Counted from the first letter of the stretch, positions 27,963 to 37,391 are shown. The stretch is DNA of 64,000 bases from Bin80 sp964503085 (GCA_964503085.1 CAZCYQ010000008.1:1-64000); one strand, 5' to 3'. Program-made: numbers and translations. The notes: generated by a model from the letters alone, not told the origin.

Positions 27963-29348
27963 ATGTCTGTTCCCCGCGTACTGATCGTTGACGACGAAGT
28001 AAGCATTCGGCGAACGCTTCGGGAAATCCTCGAGTACGAAGATGTCGAAGTTGATGAGGCGTCTGATGGAGACGCCGCACTGGCAAAGCTCAAAGCGCGC
28101 ACCTTTGATGCAGTGCTTCTGGACATCAAGATGCCCAAACGGGATGGTATTGAAGTTCTGGATACCTGCCTAGAGGTATGGCCGGAACTACCCGTCATTA
28201 TGATTAGTGGGCACGCAGATATTAAAACTGCCGTGGAAGCGACGCAAAAGGGGGCGTTTCACTTTATTGAGAAGCCTCCAGATCTGCAGCATCTCTTGGT
28301 TACGCTTCGCTCTTCACTTGAAAAAGGGAAGCTGGTAACTGAGAATCGTCGACTGCGTCAGACACTGATACAGCAGCAGGGAAGGACGCTTACACCAATG
28401 CTCGGCGAAAGTGATGCGATTCGCTCAACCAAAGATCTCATCGCGCGTGTTGCCCCGACGGAAGCACGCGTTTTGATTACCGGAGAGCCAGGTACAGGAA
28501 AAGAGCTGGCCGCACGCTGGTTGCACTACCAGAGCCCGCGTCGGGAGGGGCCAATGATAGCGGTAAACTGCGCTGCAATTCCGGCTGAACTGATTGAAAG
28601 TGAATTATTCGGTCACGAAAAAGGCTCATTCACCGGAGCAAATCGGCAGCGAGTTGGAAAATTTGAACAGGCACACGGGGGAACATTGTTTCTTGATGAG
28701 ATCGGTGACATGAGCATGCCTGCACAAGCTAAAGTGCTGCGTGTCTTACAGGAGAATAGAATTACCAGGGTTGGTGGTAGGCGTACTATCAAGGTGGATG
28801 TTCGTGTTGTCGCAGCAACCAACAAAGACCTCCGCGCGGGAGCTATAGAGGGGACTTTTAGAGAGGATTTGTATCACAGGCTTAGTGTGATTCTTTTGCA
28901 TATGCCGCCCGTACGGGAACGGACGGGTGATGTACCAATCTTGCTTGGATATTTTTCCGCTCAGCAATCCACCCGTAACGGGCTCAAACCCAAGACGTTT
29001 ACGAAGCAGGCGCTTGAGATACTCGCCTCTTTACCTTGGCGAGGAAATGTTCGAGAGATAAGCAATGTGGTGGAACGCCTGATGATCCTAAGTGAGTCTG
29101 ATGCTGTTACAGCATCAGACGTCCAGCGCCTTGTTCTGCCTGGTTCTGGTCAGGGACAGGAGTTAAATGAAATGCTGATTAGCAGTGACCATTTATCTGA
29201 TTTTCGGGATAAGGCAGAACGGAGTTTTCTCCAGCACAAGTTGGACATAAATAACTGGAACATAAGTCGGACAGCGAAACAGATTGGAGTGCAGCGATCC
29301 TCTCTACACACCAAAATCAAACGATATAATCTTGAGCGTGATGCCTAA
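27963..29348 (+). CDS. Sigma-54-dependent response regulator (NtrC/NtrX type)
   Basis: The 461-residue regulator has a receiver domain (1-120) with phospho-acceptor D54 in VLLDIKMPKRDG, a AAA+ domain (about 145-380) with Walker A GEPGTGKE (174-181), the sigma-54 contact loop as GSFTGA (221-226, a common variant of GAFTGA), the Walker B region FLDEIGDM, and a C-terminal Fis-type helix-turn-helix (about 425-459, NWNISRTAKQIGVQRSSLHTKI in parts). It should activate sigma-54 promoters on phosphorylation. No sensor kinase is adjacent. The next gene starts within its last 8 bases. Confidence 0.94.
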   Translation: MSVPRVLIVDDEVSIRRTLREILEYEDVEVDEASDGDAALAKLKARTFDAVLLDIKMPKRDGIEVLDTCLEVWPELPVIMISGHADIKTAVEATQKGAFHFIEKPPDLQHLLVTLRSSLEKGKLVTENRRLRQTLIQQQGRTLTPMLGESDAIRSTKDLIARVAPTEARVLITGEPGTGKELAARWLHYQSPRREGPMIAVNCAAIPAELIESELFGHEKGSFTGANRQRVGKFEQAHGGTLFLDEIGDMSMPAQAKVLRVLQENRITRVGGRRTIKVDVRVVAATNKDLRAGAIEGTFREDLYHRLSVILLHMPPVRERTGDVPILLGYFSAQQSTRNGLKPKTFTKQALEILASLPWRGNVREISNVVERLMILSESDAVTASDVQRLVLPGSGQGQELNEMLISSDHLSDFRDKAERSFLQHKLDINNWNISRTAKQIGVQRSSLHTKIKRYNLERDA

Positions 29349-30609
29349 ATCGTGGATGCTTGTATGGACTTGGTGGGGGACAGGACTTTTGTTGGGAGTA
29401 CTACTGTTTTTACCGGGGAAAGTGACTGCCCAGAACGGCGATGAAACTGTCAAGGTGTTCCTTGATTGCGGTAGATGCGACGAGTCCTATATCCGTGCAG
29501 AGTTGACTTTTGTTGATTATGTACGAGACCCGCAACAGGCTGATGTTCATGTTTTTGTTACCAGTAGTTTCACGGTGCTGAGCGGACGTCAATACGAATT
29601 ATCATTCATAGGACTCGGTTCACGTGCGGGATCAGAGTTGAATCTTACTAGGGTGTTGAGTCAAGATGCTTCTGGCGAAGAAACACGTACGGTTATAAAT
29701 GAGGCATTGCGATTGGGGCTGGCCCCTTTTCTGGGTTATCTTGATGCGGCAGACGAGTTTTCTCTTGTCTATGGAGAAGGAGGGCGACCTGAAGCCGAGG
29801 AAGTATTGAGCAGTGATCCGTGGCGTCACTGGGTTTTCAATTTGTATGGAGGCGATTTTGAGCTGGACCGGGAGTCCAATCGGACGGTTTTTGACTCACG
29901 TTGGGGTTTTTATGCTGACCACCGAAGTGAAGATTGGAAGATCCGGTTTCGCCCGTACTTTAACTACGATCTCGTACGGATCCAGCGGGAAGGCAGGCCG
30001 AACGTTCGCCGCAGTATCACTCGACATGGATTGGACAGTTACGTTATTCGCAGTCTGGGTCCCCATTGGTCAGCGGGATTTTTTGCAGATTACGTGACAC
30101 GAGATGATCGCAATCTACGCCATTGGCTTTCCTTAGTACCGGGCGTCGAGTATAGTGTATTGCCTTACGATGTGGCGACACGCCGTGCAATCACCATTGT
30201 ATACAGGATGGGGATAAACTATTCGGATTATTTTGAGCGAACCATCTTTGACAAAACAGAGGAATGGTTACCGTTCCATGAATTGGATGCTACCGTGATG
30301 ATACGCCGTCCTTGGGGGAGCATATACAGCGGTTTGGAGGGCGCCCAGTATCTGAACGACTTATCAAAACAGAGTGCAGAAGTATTTGCAAACTTTTCTG
30401 TTCGTTTGTTCGAGGGTTTCTCCTTTGAATTCGAGGGAAGCTTTGAAATGATTCGGGATCAACTTTCATTGCCGCTTGGTCAATTGTCTTTGGAGGATAT
30501 TCTTCTCCAGCAACGCGAGCTTGCTACAGATTACTATATGAGTGTCGGGTTTGGCTTTTCGTACACTTTTGGTTCAGAATTTGCCAATGTGGTCAATACG
30601 AGATTTTAA
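29341..30609 (+). CDS. Secreted outer-membrane protein with N-terminal D-V-H-V-F-V domain and predicted barrel
   Basis: The 422-residue protein starts at ATG 29341, overlapping the regulator stop by 8 bases. An earlier in-frame start would lie deep inside the regulator. A signal peptide (residues about 1-30) ends near TAQ. The N-terminal domain (about 35-135) contains LDCGRCDESYIRAEL, then DYVRDPQQADVHVFVTSS. I have seen this pattern in uncharacterised Bacteroidota proteins. From about 165 on, alternating aromatic/polar strands (HWVFNLYGG, WKIRFRPYFNYD, end FGFSYTFGSEFANVV) suggest a beta-barrel of the outer membrane. The function is unknown. The LolD-like gene begins at the last base of its stop. 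Confidence 0.7.
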   Translation: MPKSWMLVWTWWGTGLLLGVLLFLPGKVTAQNGDETVKVFLDCGRCDESYIRAELTFVDYVRDPQQADVHVFVTSSFTVLSGRQYELSFIGLGSRAGSELNLTRVLSQDASGEETRTVINEALRLGLAPFLGYLDAADEFSLVYGEGGRPEAEEVLSSDPWRHWVFNLYGGDFELDRESNRTVFDSRWGFYADHRSEDWKIRFRPYFNYDLVRIQREGRPNVRRSITRHGLDSYVIRSLGPHWSAGFFADYVTRDDRNLRHWLSLVPGVEYSVLPYDVATRRAITIVYRMGINYSDYFERTIFDKTEEWLPFHELDATVMIRRPWGSIYSGLEGAQYLNDLSKQSAEVFANFSVRLFEGFSFEFEGSFEMIRDQLSLPLGQLSLEDILLQQRELATDYYMSVGFGFSYTFGSEFANVVNTRF

Positions 30610-31307
30610 TGATCCCGCGTCTGGTTGCAGAAGATTTAGAGAAAGGGTTTAGCACCGGTTCTGGTGTGAGACTCGAGGTGCTTCGCGGCCTGTCCCTGAC
30701 CGTCGAGGCTGGGGAGGTTGTAGCAATAATAGGTGATAGCGGCACCGGTAAAAGTACATTGCTTCATTTACTGGGTGCATTGGATCGACCTGACAAAGGA
30801 CAGGTATGCTACGACGGCCAAGACATTTTTGAGCAGAGTGACGACGCACTTAGTCACTGGCGGAATACTTCGGTTGGCTTCGTCTTTCAGTTTCATCATC
30901 TGCTACCTGAATTCAGCGCATTGGAAAATGTAGCCATGCCTGCATTGATCGCAGGGCAGGGGCACGCTAAAGCTCAGGCAAGAGCAGAAACACTTTTGGT
31001 ACAACTGGGATTGGGGATGCGGCTGGGGCATCGTCCGGCGGAACTGTCTGGCGGAGAACAGCAACGTGTTGCAGTGGCGCGCGCATTAATGAATCGGCCG
31101 GCGTTGATCCTAGCTGATGAGCCATCGGGTAGTTTGGATACGAAAACAGCCGAAGCGTTGCATGAGGAGCTGCTCAAGTTGAGCCGTACCCATGACCAGG
31201 CGTTCATAATTGCCACACACAATCCCACACTGAGTGGACTGTGTGATCGTGTTTTATTGTTGGAGGATGGACGACTCTGGGCACAGCCGAAGCCACAGAA
31301 GAGTTAA
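30609..31307 (+). CDS. ABC transporter ATP-binding protein, LolD-like
   Basis: The 232-residue ATPase has Walker A GDSGTGKST (about residues 42-50), the Q-loop in VFQFHHLLPEFSALENVAMP, which is the LolD-type wording, the signature LSGGEQQRVAVARAL, Walker B LILADEPSGSLD and the switch histidine in IATHN. LolD drives release of lipoproteins from the inner membrane with LolC/E, or belongs to a MacB-type exporter. No permease gene is adjacent, so the partner must be elsewhere. The ATG overlaps the previous TAA by one base, suggesting coupling to the outer-membrane protein gene. Confidence 0.88.
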   Translation: MIPRLVAEDLEKGFSTGSGVRLEVLRGLSLTVEAGEVVAIIGDSGTGKSTLLHLLGALDRPDKGQVCYDGQDIFEQSDDALSHWRNTSVGFVFQFHHLLPEFSALENVAMPALIAGQGHAKAQARAETLLVQLGLGMRLGHRPAELSGGEQQRVAVARALMNRPALILADEPSGSLDTKTAEALHEELLKLSRTHDQAFIIATHNPTLSGLCDRVLLLEDGRLWAQPKPQKS

Positions 31308-31869
31308 CAGGGAAAGGACTGTTTACGATTTATGCAATTTTAGGGCATTGAAGATCAACCTCTTCGGCCCCACAAGTTGCGGTTTTCTATAGTTTCCATG
31401 ATTCTGGGGGTTTAGTTTTTAATCGAATTCAGAGGATAGATTGGTATTCTTTTGATGTCAGTGCCCCTCATCCGGATCCTAGTGCTGTTGGCCGCCGACG
31501 GAATCACAAAATGGCTGTTTGTAGTGTTGTCTCTTACAACTGACGCCTCCATTTCCCGCAACTGCGCCACAATCCGACCCTCGATGATAGGGGCTTCACC
31601 TCCGTGCCGGGTGTTGTAGAGCCGACGCAGGACTGGCAGCATGGCAAAACGGCGATTTGTGTTGAGCACGGTCTGAAGCCAGTTCAGTTAGCCAATTCGT
31701 GCGTGAGCCATCACATGGCTGTGAAATCAGCTGATGGGTGCGATTCTGTGCAGAATGCGCGGCTAGCGAACATGAACGGCGACTATGGGTATTTGGGGAG
31801 ACATCACATCTACATCATGTCAGCATGGTTCACTTCTGGCCCTCACATAGAGTCTGCGCCAATTGTACC
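31308..31869. other. Intergenic region with possible gene remnant
   Basis: These 562 bases hold no gene I can defend. On the reverse strand at 31412-31669 an open frame reads NRRFAMLPVLRRLYNTRHGG and then IIEGRIVAQLREMEASVVRD, which looks protein-like in composition but matches nothing I recognise and lacks a clear start. The forward frames are open in places without conserved features. Base use becomes richer in G and C here and stays so through the next gene, hinting at insertion of foreign DNA. Confidence 0.35.
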
Positions 31870-33069
31870 GTGCTTGCCATCCGATTCGGACGTAGCAGAG
31901 CCCAGTTGGTACCGGCTCTCTTGATGATCATACTTCTCGCGGCATGCGGGTCCAATCCCGGCGAGACGGGCCCCGACCGCATCAACGCTTGGCAGACGGT
32001 CGAGCGATACAAGATTGACCAGAGGATTGCCACTCAGCGTGTATCGCAGTGGATTCGGGAGCCAGGCAACGAGGCTAAGGCCTGGGAAGACGCAGCAATG
32101 GCATTGGGTCTGGAAACGCCGGACGCGCAGCCGGCTGTAGACGCGGCATTGACCATCGCCACCGCAAATCCGGTGGATGATCTCGGGTTTATTGCGCTGA
32201 GATTCGCGTTCTACGAGCTTCGGAATATTGATCAGGCTGTTCGATCAAATTACGAAGATGCAGTTTTCGAACTTCTTGAAACGCACTACATCCATGATCT
32301 GCGGCTTGATCGCATTCTTTTGGGACTCATACGCTTCGGAGGCGACAGGGGCGTGGACCTAGTAGACGAGGTCGTAGCGCGCAGCAACCAACGCCAATTG
32401 CGTGGACGTGGGGCCTACTGGTCGGCCAGCGAGCGATTGAAGGATGTAGACGATCTAAGCAAGTCTGCCGACGAGCGTGCGCAGATACGTGCTGAGGTGA
32501 TGCACATGGCCGAATTGGTCGCCTCGGAGTATGGCGATGTCACGGTTTTTCGGGGTCAGCTGGGCGGTGAGGCAATCCAACCGGTACTGTATGTGCTTGA
32601 CAACTTGGCCGTTGGCCAGACGATTCCCGAGGCGCATGCGCAGCGCATTGGCGGTGACCAGGAGTCGTTGAGTCAGTACCGCGGCAATGTGCTTCTCCTT
32701 GACTTTTGGGCCACGTGGTGTGTGCCCTGTATCGCAAGTCTTCCCGACATCGAGCGGCTTAGCGAGACACTGGGAGATCTAGATTTCCAAGTCATCACCA
32801 TCAGTGTGGATGAGACCGTGGAGCTGGTGGAGGAGTTCATGGAGAGCCGTTCTGATCTGCCTTACATCAACTGGTACGTGGGCCCGGAGTCCAAGCTTTA
32901 CAATGATTGGTCAATCCAGGGATTGCCGACCTATATAGTTGTGGACCGGGACGGTACAGTGCTTGGCAAATCGAGTGAATTGGAACCGCTGTACGAGGTT
33001 ATTCTGGAATCTACGGGGGCTGACCTAGGAGAAAGGTCGGCCATTCTTGGTGCAGTGGCGTCGGGCTAA
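31870..33069 (+). CDS. TlpA-like thioredoxin-fold lipoprotein with helical N-terminal domain
   Basis: I choose GTG 31870 because it gives a perfect lipoprotein signal (basic start, hydrophobic core, LLAAC with C26) and a protein of 399 residues; starts further upstream add cysteine-rich text that fits nothing. Residues about 35-240 are helical and without known motifs. Residues about 250-375 form a thioredoxin fold with C284-V-P-C287 in DFWATWCVPCIASLPDIE and the cis-proline in IQGLPTYIVVDRDG. A thiol-disulfide role in the periplasm is inferred. Codon use is more GC-rich than in neighbours, consistent with transfer. Confidence 0.83.
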   Translation: MLAIRFGRSRAQLVPALLMIILLAACGSNPGETGPDRINAWQTVERYKIDQRIATQRVSQWIREPGNEAKAWEDAAMALGLETPDAQPAVDAALTIATANPVDDLGFIALRFAFYELRNIDQAVRSNYEDAVFELLETHYIHDLRLDRILLGLIRFGGDRGVDLVDEVVARSNQRQLRGRGAYWSASERLKDVDDLSKSADERAQIRAEVMHMAELVASEYGDVTVFRGQLGGEAIQPVLYVLDNLAVGQTIPEAHAQRIGGDQESLSQYRGNVLLLDFWATWCVPCIASLPDIERLSETLGDLDFQVITISVDETVELVEEFMESRSDLPYINWYVGPESKLYNDWSIQGLPTYIVVDRDGTVLGKSSELEPLYEVILESTGADLGERSAILGAVASG

Positions 33070-33412
33070 CGCATTTTTTGGCACGGCAGGCGGCAATGGC
33101 CGTGATTCATAATCAACGATGCCACATTCAACTTCTGGAAAGTGTGCCCACGCAACCAGGTGATTTCGGACATCTAGGGGCAGGCTGAGTCCTTAATATT
33201 GGCTTTCTCAGGATTTAGCGGATATGTGGGACGATCATCGTGTAGGAGCGGTCAGATTAGCGGACGTAATGAATTTGTGAATTTGAGGGTAATTTGGGTT
33301 ACCATTAAGAATATTACCTCCTGGCACAAAAGCCTCCGTTGGGTGTTCACAGTAGTCCCCTTGGTTAGGGTGGCACCTAAGCGGTTTTTACGTTGCAGCA
33401 AGATAGATCACC
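33070..33412. other. Intergenic region upstream of nadA
   Basis: The 343 bases between the TlpA-like gene and nadA contain no convincing gene, tRNA or riboswitch fold that I can see. The base composition drops back to a more AT-rich level around 33240-33320 (runs such as GTAATTTGGGTTACCATTAAG). A promoter for nadA is expected here, but I cannot place it with confidence. Confidence 0.4.
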
Positions 33413-34417
33413 ATGCTGGCTTCACAGGACGTTCTCAGCAGCCGATTAGAGCAAATCGGATTTATTGATGATCCGGTAGATACAGGGCTGGATTTATATG
33501 AGGAAATTGAGCGCCTGAAACGAGAAAAGAATGCTGTGCTGTTAGCACACTACTATCAGGAGCCAGCGATTCAGGACGTTGCTGATTTTATTGGGGATTC
33601 GTTGGGACTCTCTCGCCAAGCAGCAGCAACCGAAGCGGAGATCATTGTGTTCGCAGGGGTTCATTTCATGGCTGAGACGGCCAAAATACTGAACCCGCAC
33701 AAGAAAGTGCTGCTTCCGGATTTGAATGCGGGATGTTCACTGGCAGACACGTGTCCGGCCGATGAATTCCGAGCCTTCTGCGACGCGCATTCCGACCATC
33801 TGGTAATGTCCTACATCAACTGCTCCGCTGAAGTAAAGGCCAGGAGTGACATTATCTGCACCTCCACCAATGCAGAGCACCTGCTGCGAATGATCCCCGA
33901 ATCTCAACCAGTCATTTTTGCGCCAGATCGTAATCTGGGTCGCTGGCTTGAGCGGAAAATTGGACGCAAGCTCGTCATTTGGGATGGGGTATGTATTGTA
34001 CATGAGACATTCAGTGAACGCAAGCTGCTCGCGCTAAAGGTGAAGTTTCCAGAAGCACAGGTCTTGGCGCATCCAGAGTGCGAAGAGGCCGTACTTCGAC
34101 ATGCAGACTTTGTAGGTTCAACCAGCGGAATCCGTCGATATGCTCGCGAGGATGCGGGGACCTCGTTTATAATTGCAACGGAGGAGGGGATTTTGCACCA
34201 GATGCGTAAGGATTCGCCACACAAGTATTTTATTCCGGCTCCTCCAGAAAGCGGATGCAATTGCAGCCAGTGCCCGCATATGCGTCTCAATACACTTGAA
34301 AAGCTCTATACGTGCATGCGTTACGAGCTCCCGGAAATCACTATGGAGGAATCCGTCCGCCAGCGTGCACTCAAGCCAATTGAGCGCATGATCGAAATGA
34401 GCAAGGGTGTCTCGTAG
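33413..34417 (+). CDS. nadA: Quinolinate synthase
   Basis: The 334-residue iron-sulfur enzyme condenses iminoaspartate with dihydroxyacetone phosphate to make quinolinate for NAD synthesis. Landmarks are NAVLLAHYYQEPAIQDVADFIGDSL (in parts), VFAGVHFMAETAKIL, the first cluster cysteine C108 in LNAGCSLAD, the STSGIRRYA segment and the C-terminal ESGCNCSQCPHMRLNTLEKL. nadB and nadC are not adjacent. It converges with the reverse barrel gene; the stops are one base apart. Confidence 0.97.
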   Translation: MLASQDVLSSRLEQIGFIDDPVDTGLDLYEEIERLKREKNAVLLAHYYQEPAIQDVADFIGDSLGLSRQAAATEAEIIVFAGVHFMAETAKILNPHKKVLLPDLNAGCSLADTCPADEFRAFCDAHSDHLVMSYINCSAEVKARSDIICTSTNAEHLLRMIPESQPVIFAPDRNLGRWLERKIGRKLVIWDGVCIVHETFSERKLLALKVKFPEAQVLAHPECEEAVLRHADFVGSTSGIRRYAREDAGTSFIIATEEGILHQMRKDSPHKYFIPAPPESGCNCSQCPHMRLNTLEKLYTCMRYELPEITMEESVRQRALKPIERMIEMSKGVS

Positions 34418-34418
34418 G

Positions 34419-35705
34419 TCACAGGTTTACGCGAATACCGATCATGGGCTCAAATCTCTTCTGGACTAGGTAGTGAGGACTGGATTCAACAGCTTCGAAG
34501 GTATACCGGGCCTCCGTGTGCAGGAAGAACGCGTTTCTAATGTGTAGGGTGGTTGCAAACGTGAGTCCACTTTGTTCAACGAAGGGGGTAAAGATGCCTA
34601 GGAAGGTACGCTCTCCCAGACGGTCAACACCGACTTCAAGAATGAAGTAAGGTCCGCGCTTTACAAAGAGTCTGAAATGCAATTCACTGAGGGGTTGTGC
34701 ACCAAAATGCCTGCGCCAGCTGTATTCGACCCAGAAGGACTCCTTGATCTGGAGAGAGAGCGCCGTAAGCAGGTCATTAACTCCTCGGGATTCCCCAAGG
34801 GTTAAGCCGGCAAAGTCATCCTGTGCAAGATCGTCAAGGTCAGCTCCACTACGAATTATGCGGTTGTGAGAGTTACTTACGGCAAATAGCTGTCCGACAT
34901 ACCCAGGAATAAAGTGACGGCTGTTGTAGAAGGCTCCAACTCTGAGCTTAAAGCTTAACAGATCCAGGAAACCCGCGCTATGCACATCAGCGCCGAAAGC
35001 AAGGCCATCTCCGTGACGTGTATACCAGGCGTAACTCGCATAAGGGGCAAACACAATACGGCCTGTCTCAAACACGGCAACCTGTAGATCAATGCTCCAG
35101 GCTGTCAGGTCAGTACGATCATGGTTAGTGTAGTTTATACCCAGCTTACCGTCATATGGCAACTCGAGACTTGCTCTTCCCCCAAGTACATTATTCAGGC
35201 GTACATCACTGCTGAAACCATTGATTTCGACGGGTCCTCCAGTCCATGCCAATTCGGTACCCACGGTTCGCATATCCCAGGCGATAGACGAACTGTAATG
35301 ATTCACGACATGCCCGATACCAAGCCGCATATCCTCAATTGGACCGAGCCGTACATAGAGATTATTCGTCTGAATACGAGCAAACTGAATGATTCGAAGG
35401 AGATCGTAGGCTTCGTCCCAGTCTGGAGTGTAACGTCCGAGAGGCCCCTGTCGTATGCTTCCGCGCAGTCGCCCCTCAAAGGGATAGTCGGCAAAATCCC
35501 AATTCAACAACGCAAGTCCCCTCCACTGGGCGCCAATCAACGATACGCCCGCCAATGCGTTGAACCGGTTTTGTGTTTGCCAGCGTTGGTGCACGAGCTT
35601 TTCGGATAACCGGTTAATCGCTCCAAAGCCATCCTGCGCAAGGCTTTTGGCAACAGGGCAGACCACTGACAGGAAAAGAAGACTGTACAGAACAAAATGC
35701 CGCAT
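34419..35705 (-). CDS. Predicted outer-membrane beta-barrel protein
   Basis: A 428-residue protein with a signal peptide ending KSLAQ at about residue 24. The rest is a series of short amphipathic strands rich in Y, W, F, G and R (for example GLALLNWDFADYPFEGRLRG and FVKRGPYFILEVGVD), ending in FEPMIGIRVNL, a beta-strand-like tail that fits insertion by BamA. No known domain is seen. It could be a channel or assembly protein; I assign no function. It is divergent from the LON-domain gene with 59 bases between starts. Confidence 0.65.
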   Translation of the reverse strand: MRHFVLYSLLFLSVVCPVAKSLAQDGFGAINRLSEKLVHQRWQTQNRFNALAGVSLIGAQWRGLALLNWDFADYPFEGRLRGSIRQGPLGRYTPDWDEAYDLLRIIQFARIQTNNLYVRLGPIEDMRLGIGHVVNHYSSSIAWDMRTVGTELAWTGGPVEINGFSSDVRLNNVLGGRASLELPYDGKLGINYTNHDRTDLTAWSIDLQVAVFETGRIVFAPYASYAWYTRHGDGLAFGADVHSAGFLDLLSFKLRVGAFYNSRHFIPGYVGQLFAVSNSHNRIIRSGADLDDLAQDDFAGLTLGESRGVNDLLTALSLQIKESFWVEYSWRRHFGAQPLSELHFRLFVKRGPYFILEVGVDRLGERTFLGIFTPFVEQSGLTFATTLHIRNAFFLHTEARYTFEAVESSPHYLVQKRFEPMIGIRVNL

Positions 35706-35764
35706 GTTAACTTGAGAGTTAAGTCAGCAGGAATCGCATTGCCGTGCTCTCATACGAGCTGATC

Positions 35765-36409
35765 ATGAGTTTGAGTATACCAAATAGACTCGGACTTTTC
35801 TTCCTGGAATCGACATTATATCCAGGTGAGAAAAAATTTCTGCATGTCTTCGAAAGAAGCTACAGAAAACTGGTGGACAACTGTCTGACCAGCCATGGGC
35901 TGTTTGTGATTATATGGGAGGAGGACAATAGAGCGAAAGAGATTGGTTGCATTGCTCGCGTCAAGCGTGTGCTGGCACGGTACGAAGGGGGTGAACTTGA
36001 TATCGAGGTTGAAGGGATTCGTCGAGTAAAGGTCTATATGATAGATGAAACGGCATTTTATCGGCAAGGTTATTTGGATCCATATAATGACACAGTTGAA
36101 GCGGGGGCATCCTCGGCAGGAGAGCGCTTGATTGCCCAGCATATAAAACTACTAGAGATCATTGGAGCAAACATCAACCCCCAGTACTATCAGTCCAGTC
36201 ATCCCTTATCGTGGCTCATTGGGCGTAATTGCGGCCTGTCACTTCCTCAGCGGCAGAATCTGCTTGAAATGCAAAGCGAAGCTGATCGCGTTATGTTTCT
36301 GATTGATTATCTGTCTGAGTTTATTCCCAAGATTAAACAGAATGCGAAGAAGCAAATGCATATTATGTCGAATGGCCACGCCAAGGACTTTCTGAACGGA
36401 AATCACTAG
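35765..36409 (+). CDS. LON-type substrate-binding domain protein
   Basis: I use ATG 35765 (MSLSIPNRLGLFFL), 214 residues; a GTG at 35744 is possible. The protein is the stand-alone N-terminal LON domain: LFFLESTLYPGEKKFLHVFERSYRKLV (in parts), then GCIARVKRVLARYEGGELDIEVEGIRRVKV, and a helical C-terminal half. It has no ATPase or protease part. Such proteins are common and poorly understood; a role in substrate recognition is inferred. The MBL gene starts 5 bases after its stop, so the pair is an operon. Confidence 0.88.
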   Translation: MSLSIPNRLGLFFLESTLYPGEKKFLHVFERSYRKLVDNCLTSHGLFVIIWEEDNRAKEIGCIARVKRVLARYEGGELDIEVEGIRRVKVYMIDETAFYRQGYLDPYNDTVEAGASSAGERLIAQHIKLLEIIGANINPQYYQSSHPLSWLIGRNCGLSLPQRQNLLEMQSEADRVMFLIDYLSEFIPKIKQNAKKQMHIMSNGHAKDFLNGNH

Positions 36410-36414
36410 ACACG

Positions 36415-37266
36415 ATGCCGCAGATCGGTCCGTATACGTTGCATACCGTCGAGTGTGGTCGTTTCAGGTTGGATGGAGGTGCGATGTTTGGTATCATTCC
36501 ACGCGTATTGTGGGCGCGCCGAATGCCTCCTGATAACCGAAACAGGATTTCCATGTGCATGCGGTCCCTTCTGTTGGAAGGAGACGGACGTGTAATCTTG
36601 ATTGATAACGGTGCAGGTGACAAGTACGATGCACGGTTCAAGGATATTTTTGCTCTAGAGGGATGTAATCTGGACGATTCTTTAAAGAAAGCCGGCTTTA
36701 TTGCAGACGATATCACGGATGTAATTCTGACACATTTACACTTTGATCACGCAGGAGGAAGCACGACTTATGACGGGGGGAGGGTTGTACCAAAATTCAA
36801 AAACGCGACCTACCATTTACAACAGGATCACCTAGGGAGTGCAAGAGTCCCGAACATCCGTGAACGGGCATCTTTTCTTCCAGATAATTTTGAGCCGCTT
36901 GCTGCGACTGGACAGCTAAGAACACACCAGGGTGAAAAGCAGCTTTTTCCAGGTATTGATCTCATGGTGGTTAATGGTCATACGACTGCTCAACAACTGG
37001 TCAGGATCAGCGGTAAAGAGGGAGTAATTATTTTTTGTGCAGATCTGCTGCCAACAATTCATCATCTGCGGGCGCCATGGGTTATGGCTTATGATGTTAG
37101 ACCACTGACCAGCGTGGCCGAGAAGGCACATTTTCTCAACAGAGCCCTCACTGATCAGTGGCAGCTTTTTTTTGAACATGATCCTGAGGTAACGGTGGCA
37201 AGCTTAAAAGAAACAGAGCAGGGCATCACTACCAGTTCTCCCAGACTGCTTGAGGAACTGTTTTGA
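36415..37266 (+). CDS. Metallo-beta-lactamase-fold hydrolase
   Basis: The 283-residue protein has the metal-binding motif H-x-H-x-D-H in LTHLHFDHAGG (about residues 110-120), a later histidine in VVNGHTTAQQL, an aspartate in IFCADLLPTIHHL, and a final histidine in FFEHDPEV. This is the full di-metal site of the family. The N-terminal start PQIGPYTLHTVECGRFRLDGGAMFG resembles lactonase-like or quorum-quenching-like hydrolases, but the substrate cannot be predicted. It is coupled to the LON gene, and porU follows after 143 bases. Confidence 0.88.
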   Translation: MPQIGPYTLHTVECGRFRLDGGAMFGIIPRVLWARRMPPDNRNRISMCMRSLLLEGDGRVILIDNGAGDKYDARFKDIFALEGCNLDDSLKKAGFIADDITDVILTHLHFDHAGGSTTYDGGRVVPKFKNATYHLQQDHLGSARVPNIRERASFLPDNFEPLAATGQLRTHQGEKQLFPGIDLMVVNGHTTAQQLVRISGKEGVIIFCADLLPTIHHLRAPWVMAYDVRPLTSVAEKAHFLNRALTDQWQLFFEHDPEVTVASLKETEQGITTSSPRLLEELF

Positions 37267-37349
37267 TACTTGGAGTCTGCGAAACATCCGAGGTTTATTT
37301 AAGTAGACGGGGCTCACTTGTCTAATCGAAAATTCTCCTCATTGCCCAA

Positions 37350-37391
37350 AGTTACCAAAGTGTATATGCAGGGACACCTTAGGTTGTAACT
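37350..37391 (+). promoter_or_regulatory. Possible leader hairpin before porU
   Basis: A long imperfect stem can be drawn 18 bases before the porU start: AGTT (37350-37353) with AACT (37388-37391), ACC (37354-37356) with GGT (37382-37384), and AAGTGT (37358-37363) with ACACCTT (37374-37380, one bulge), around a 10-base loop. It may affect translation start. It is a hand fold only. Confidence 0.3.

Noticed and set aside
31604..31924. Forward 106-codon frame before the TlpA-like lipoprotein
   Set aside because: It overlaps the lipoprotein signal region in another frame and has no recognisable motif.
33199..33468. Forward 89-codon frame before nadA
   Set aside because: It runs into the nadA start in another frame, has no RBS and no known likeness.
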